A DNA stretch of 8,849 nucleotides from Methanobacteriota archaeon. Its GTDB lineage: Archaea; Halobacteriota; Halobacteria; Halobacteriales; Halalkalicoccaceae. Under the pieces are notes generated by a model. That model was not told the origin of the DNA. It worked only from the letters and a program-made list of their open reading frames with translations, and made no database searches. The translations under genes and the position numbers were made by a program. Shown piece by piece: positions 6,603 to 8,849 of this stretch (the first letter of the stretch is position 1; every line of letters begins with the position of its first letter). The stretch lies in the NCBI GenBank assembly GCA_022561895.1, contig JADFQH010000015.1, positions 1-8,849 of the forward strand, given 5' to 3'.

Positions 6603-6607
6603 TTTTT
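6603..6607 (+). terminator. Possible poly-T terminator of the reductase gene
   Basis: A TTTTT run lies 85 nt after the reductase stop and 20 nt downstream of the foldable region. It precedes the 3' end of the converging regulator gene. It is short and the call is weak. Confidence 0.25.
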
Positions 6608-6618
6608 GTCGGGCGGTA

Positions 6619-6987
6619 TCACGCCGACGCGAGCTCTAAATGTGGTCCGGCGGCGGCCGTCGAATCCGTCGGTGTGACGATCCGCTCGTCCCGGTCGTAC
6701 TCGATCAGTCCCGCATTGACCAGTTTCGGTAGATGGCCGTGATGAAACCGCAGCGCGACTCGGTCGTAGGTCTCTTCGGACGAGTCGATCCGGTCGACGA
6801 CGTGTGAGATCACCGTCTCGACCGCGACCGGCTCCTCCCGTTCGAGAAGATACGCGAGTGCGTACCGTCGGTGTCGATGTGAGAGGATCGAGAACAGCGC
6901 GTCGGTCGAGACCGGCGGTTCGCGCGACGGGGCCCGACCGGCAAGCAGATCCGAGAGCTGTTCGATCGACGGCGTGTCGGGGATCAT
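6619..6987 (-). CDS. Small winged-helix protein, DUF7344-like
   Basis: This is a 122-residue haloarchaeal protein of the winged-helix type, probably a DNA-binding regulator. After a polar N-terminus (1-27), LFSILSHRHRRYALAYLLE (31-49) gives the characteristic first helices. A helix follows (VAVETVISHVVDRID, 54-68), then the probable recognition region TYDRVALRFHHGHLPKLVNAG (73-93), and the wing is LIEYDRDERIVTPT (94-107). From memory this pattern matches the DUF7344 family, often found near sensor-type regulators. The ATG at 6987 is supported by a TTTAGTG box ending 22 nt upstream. The gene follows the BAT-type regulator by 59 bp and has its own promoter, so it may be independently expressed. 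No ligand-binding domain is present. Confidence 0.82.
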   Translation of the reverse strand: MIPDTPSIEQLSDLLAGRAPSREPPVSTDALFSILSHRHRRYALAYLLEREEPVAVETVISHVVDRIDSSEETYDRVALRFHHGHLPKLVNAGLIEYDRDERIVTPTDSTAAAGPHLELASA

Positions 6988-7009
6988 TACTCGTCTTACG
7001 GAACGGACT

Positions 7010-7016
7010 CACTAAA
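7010..7016 (-). promoter_or_regulatory. TATA-like box of the DUF7344-like gene
   Basis: The minus strand reads CCTTTAGTGAG, with TTTAGTG ending 22 nt before the ATG at 6987. It lies in the 59-bp gap after the BAT-type regulator and gives the small gene its own likely leaderless start. Confidence 0.5.
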
Positions 7017-7046
7017 GGACAGTACCTACACAGCTAGGGTCGGTCG

Positions 7047-8672
7047 TCACTCGTTCGATTCCTCGAGGAAGGTGCTGAACACCTTTCGTTCCGCTGCCCG
7101 GAGGTGCTGGGAGAACGTCGGCGCGGCGATATCGAGCGAGTCGGCGACCTCCTCGCCGGTGCTCGCCCTGGGCCATTCGAAAAATCCCGAAAAGTAGGCC
7201 GCTTCGAGCGCCGAACGCTGTTTTTCGGTGAGCCCGTCGTCGAGTCGGGGCCAACGATCGTGGGACGCCCGCTCCCGGCTCGCGGTTCGGCGCTGGGCGA
7301 TGAGTTCGGCGTCGGCGTACGCGGCCCGAATCGCTCCGACGGCGGCCCGGATATCGGCGTTGTGCGGAAAGACCGCGACGCCCCGGAGAACGCCGTCCTC
7401 GACGACGACGGAGCGAACCCGTCCGCCGTGGGAGGCGATCGCCGAGATGAGCGGCGGGTCGTCCATCGTGAGTTCGAACAGCGTCTCGTCAGCGATCTGC
7501 CTCGCTCGGGCGACTCCCGGAATGGTCGTGATAGCTTCGGTGAATCGCTCCCCGGCCATTCCCGTCATCGTGGTGTAGACGAGATACGACCCGTCGTCGG
7601 TCGGAACGGTCCGCTCGAATCGGAGCGTGCTCACATCGCCATCGAGGGCCTCGATCAGCGGGCGAATCGCATCGCGCACTTGGAACTCGAGTTCGACGTG
7701 GCTCTCGGTCATGAGCGCCTCCTTTCGTTCGACCGCGTTGATCGCGTGCCCGATCAGCTCCCCTAGCTCCGAGAGAACCGCCCGCTCGCCCTCGTCGAAC
7801 GCACGTGGTTGATCGGCGTAGACGTTCAACACGCCGTAGATCGTTTCTTCGTACCCGAGCGCTACTGCACACGAGGACTGATAGCCGCGCTCGATCGCGT
7901 TCTCGCGCCACGGTTCGTACGCGGGATCGTCGAGGATGTCCTGCATCACCTGAATTTCGCCGGTCCGAACCGCCCGCCCGGTCGGACCCTGAGCGGTCTC
8001 GCCGTCCGTGGTGATCGTGATTCCGTCGAGATAGCCCTCCTCGATACCAGCCCACGTCCGGGGGACGACCCGCCCGGCAGCGAGATCGACCTCGCCGATC
8101 CACGCGAACCGATACGGCCCCGTTCCGGCCAACCGTTCACAGACCGCTGTCTCGATACCGTCGTGGGTGTCGGCATCGATGAGCGCCCGGTTGATCCGCC
8201 GGATCACCGTGTTGATCCGGTCGAGTCGCTTCAGTTCGTCGCGCTGGCGCGAAAGCTCGCGTTCCCGGCATTCGCGCTCGGTGATATCCCTGAACATCCC
8301 TTGAACGATCCGCTCGCCGTCGAGTTCGGTCACGCAGGCGCTGATCTCGACCGGAATGCGATGGCCCTCGGCGTGGATGACCTCGAACTCGCGTTTGTCC
8401 CTGATCACTCCGCCGTGGTCCGCGTGTTCCTCGAACGCCGCTCTGTACCTCTCCGTCTCCTCGGCCGGGTGAAGCTTCGACTGGTGTAGTCCAACGAGTT
8501 GCTCGCGGGGTCTGCCGAGCAGCCGCTCGGCCGCGTCGTTCACATCTACGATCACGCCCGTCGTCGCGCTAACGAGAAAGATGGCGTCCGGCGCGGTTCG
8601 CATCAGGGTTCGATGTCGCCCCTTCGTCGCTTCGAGTTCGTTGCGTCGCTGCTCTCGATTCGTGATAAGATC
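7047..8672 (-). CDS. PAS-GAF-BAT-HTH_10 transcriptional regulator, N-terminus missing
   Basis: This is a sensor-type regulator of the bacterio-opsin activator (Bat) class, which joins ligand or redox sensing directly to DNA binding without a kinase. Numbering from the Met at 8603, a PAS domain spans about 1-110 (APDAIFLVS, then QGMFRDITER). A short coiled linker leads to a GAF domain (about 130-293; GPTGRAV, YGVLNVYADQPR), then the Bat-associated domain (about 305-440; LEFQVRDAIRPL, SHGGRVRSVVVEDG). The C-terminal HTH_10 is LTEKQRSALEAAYFSGFFEW to SQHLRAAERKVF (458-509). Met 8603 is not the start: the same frame continues upstream into LITNREQRRNELEATKGRH, a normal linker into PAS. It remains open to the window edge but stops looking haloarchaeal at about 8672, where the opposite strand reads as fliD. 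The 5' end is therefore set at that point as an estimate. The signal sensed is unknown. Confidence 0.9.
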   Translation of the reverse strand, partial: DLITNREQRRNELEATKGRHRTLMRTAPDAIFLVSATTGVIVDVNDAAERLLGRPREQLVGLHQSKLHPAEETERYRAAFEEHADHGGVIRDKREFEVIHAEGHRIPVEISACVTELDGERIVQGMFRDITERECRERELSRQRDELKRLDRINTVIRRINRALIDADTHDGIETAVCERLAGTGPYRFAWIGEVDLAAGRVVPRTWAGIEEGYLDGITITTDGETAQGPTGRAVRTGEIQVMQDILDDPAYEPWRENAIERGYQSSCAVALGYEETIYGVLNVYADQPRAFDEGERAVLSELGELIGHAINAVERKEALMTESHVELEFQVRDAIRPLIEALDGDVSTLRFERTVPTDDGSYLVYTTMTGMAGERFTEAITTIPGVARARQIADETLFELTMDDPPLISAIASHGGRVRSVVVEDGVLRGVAVFPHNADIRAAVGAIRAAYADAELIAQRRTASRERASHDRWPRLDDGLTEKQRSALEAAYFSGFFEWPRASTGEEVADSLDIAAPTFSQHLRAAERKVFSTFLEESNE

Positions 8673-8849
8673 AACGATGCCAACGCCGGCAACAATCCCA
8701 CCGACGTGACGGCGTCGATCCTGTCGTCGGGAACGAACGTCAACCGCATGCTGCTGACAGCCGACGACTCCGGTGCGGCGGGAATCGACCTGGTGGACGG
8801 AACAGCCGGACTGTTGGAAACACTCGGCTTTCTCGACAACACCACCCAG
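8658..8849 (+). CDS. fliD: Internal fragment of bacterial flagellar cap protein FliD
   Basis: The plus strand encodes 64 residues running off the window. It begins IRDKINDANAGNN and includes TDVTASILSSG, NRMLLTADDSGAAGIDLVDG and GLLETLGFLDNTTQ. This order (an IRDKIN helix, a V-A-S-I-L strand, an L-T-A-D-x-S-G-A-A strand, then L-x-x-LGF) is the signature of the FliD (hook-associated protein 2) N-terminal region, which caps the growing bacterial flagellar filament outside the cell. Archaella have no such cap. The frame is open upstream to an ATG at 8613, but those residues (MSPLRRFEF...) lie antisense to the regulator and look non-coding. There is therefore neither start nor stop. It is most likely foreign DNA joined here in assembly; true transfer is less likely. 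The family call rests on recalled motifs. Confidence 0.7.
   Translation, partial: MRDKINDANAGNNPTDVTASILSSGTNVNRMLLTADDSGAAGIDLVDGTAGLLETLGFLDNTTQ

Noticed and set aside
6560..7012. Minus-strand frame of 150 codons overlapping the DUF7344-like gene
   Set aside because: It is Arg/Thr-rich without domain pattern and in a different frame from the recognisable winged-helix protein.
8673..8720. Apparent membrane helix (GGIVAGVGIV) just upstream of the regulator linker on the minus strand
   Set aside because: It is antisense to the conserved FliD stretch; the Gly/Val pattern follows from complementing GCC, GGC and AAC codons.
8603..8845. Minus-strand frame of 80 codons at the right end
   Set aside because: It is low-complexity Ser/Arg/Pro sequence, antisense to the FliD-like frame and out of frame with the regulator.

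Overview
This 8.85 kb window is almost entirely haloarchaeal chromosome. The evidence is high GC with GC-rich third positions, strongly acidic proteins (Asp/Glu-rich KatG, ThrB and the DUF6149-like protein), haloarchaea-restricted families (a bacterio-opsin-activator type regulator and a DUF7344-like winged-helix protein), and a uniform archaeal start layout. In six genes a TATA-like box ends 22 to 24 nt before the ATG and no Shine-Dalgarno is needed, as expected for leaderless transcripts. The genus cannot be read from the sequence.

Layout, left to right. The C-terminal tail of a small Gly/Ala-rich membrane protein (3-125, +) faces the end of katG (234-2384, -), a catalase-peroxidase with all catalytic and crosslink residues present. 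katG and pdxS (2565-3473, +; PLP synthase) diverge from a 180-bp intergenic region. pdxS converges on thrB (homoserine kinase, 3677-4552, -). The 203 bp between them hold a run of trinucleotide-loop hairpins; the strongest, with a T6 on the minus strand, looks like the thrB terminator. Upstream of thrB, same strand, lies a conserved haloarchaeal protein of unknown function (4590-5180, DUF6149-like). It diverges through a 101-bp double promoter from an FAD/NAD(P)-dependent reductase with a NirB/rubredoxin-reductase-like C-terminus (5282-6517, +). A foldable 3' region separates that gene from two minus-strand regulators: a small winged-helix protein (6619-6987) and a PAS-GAF-BAT-HTH_10 regulator (7047 to about 8672).

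The genes form no single pathway. They cover peroxide defence, vitamin B6 synthesis, threonine synthesis, a flavin reductase and sensory regulation. No mobile element, CRISPR array, tRNA or rRNA gene was seen.

The most notable observation is at the right end. From about 8658 to 8849 the plus strand reads as part of the bacterial flagellar cap protein FliD, which has no place in archaella, while the minus-strand regulator loses its haloarchaeal character at the same point. The two overlap by about 15 bp. A chimeric assembly join is the likeliest explanation; a true transfer event is the alternative. The regulator's N-terminus should be treated as missing.
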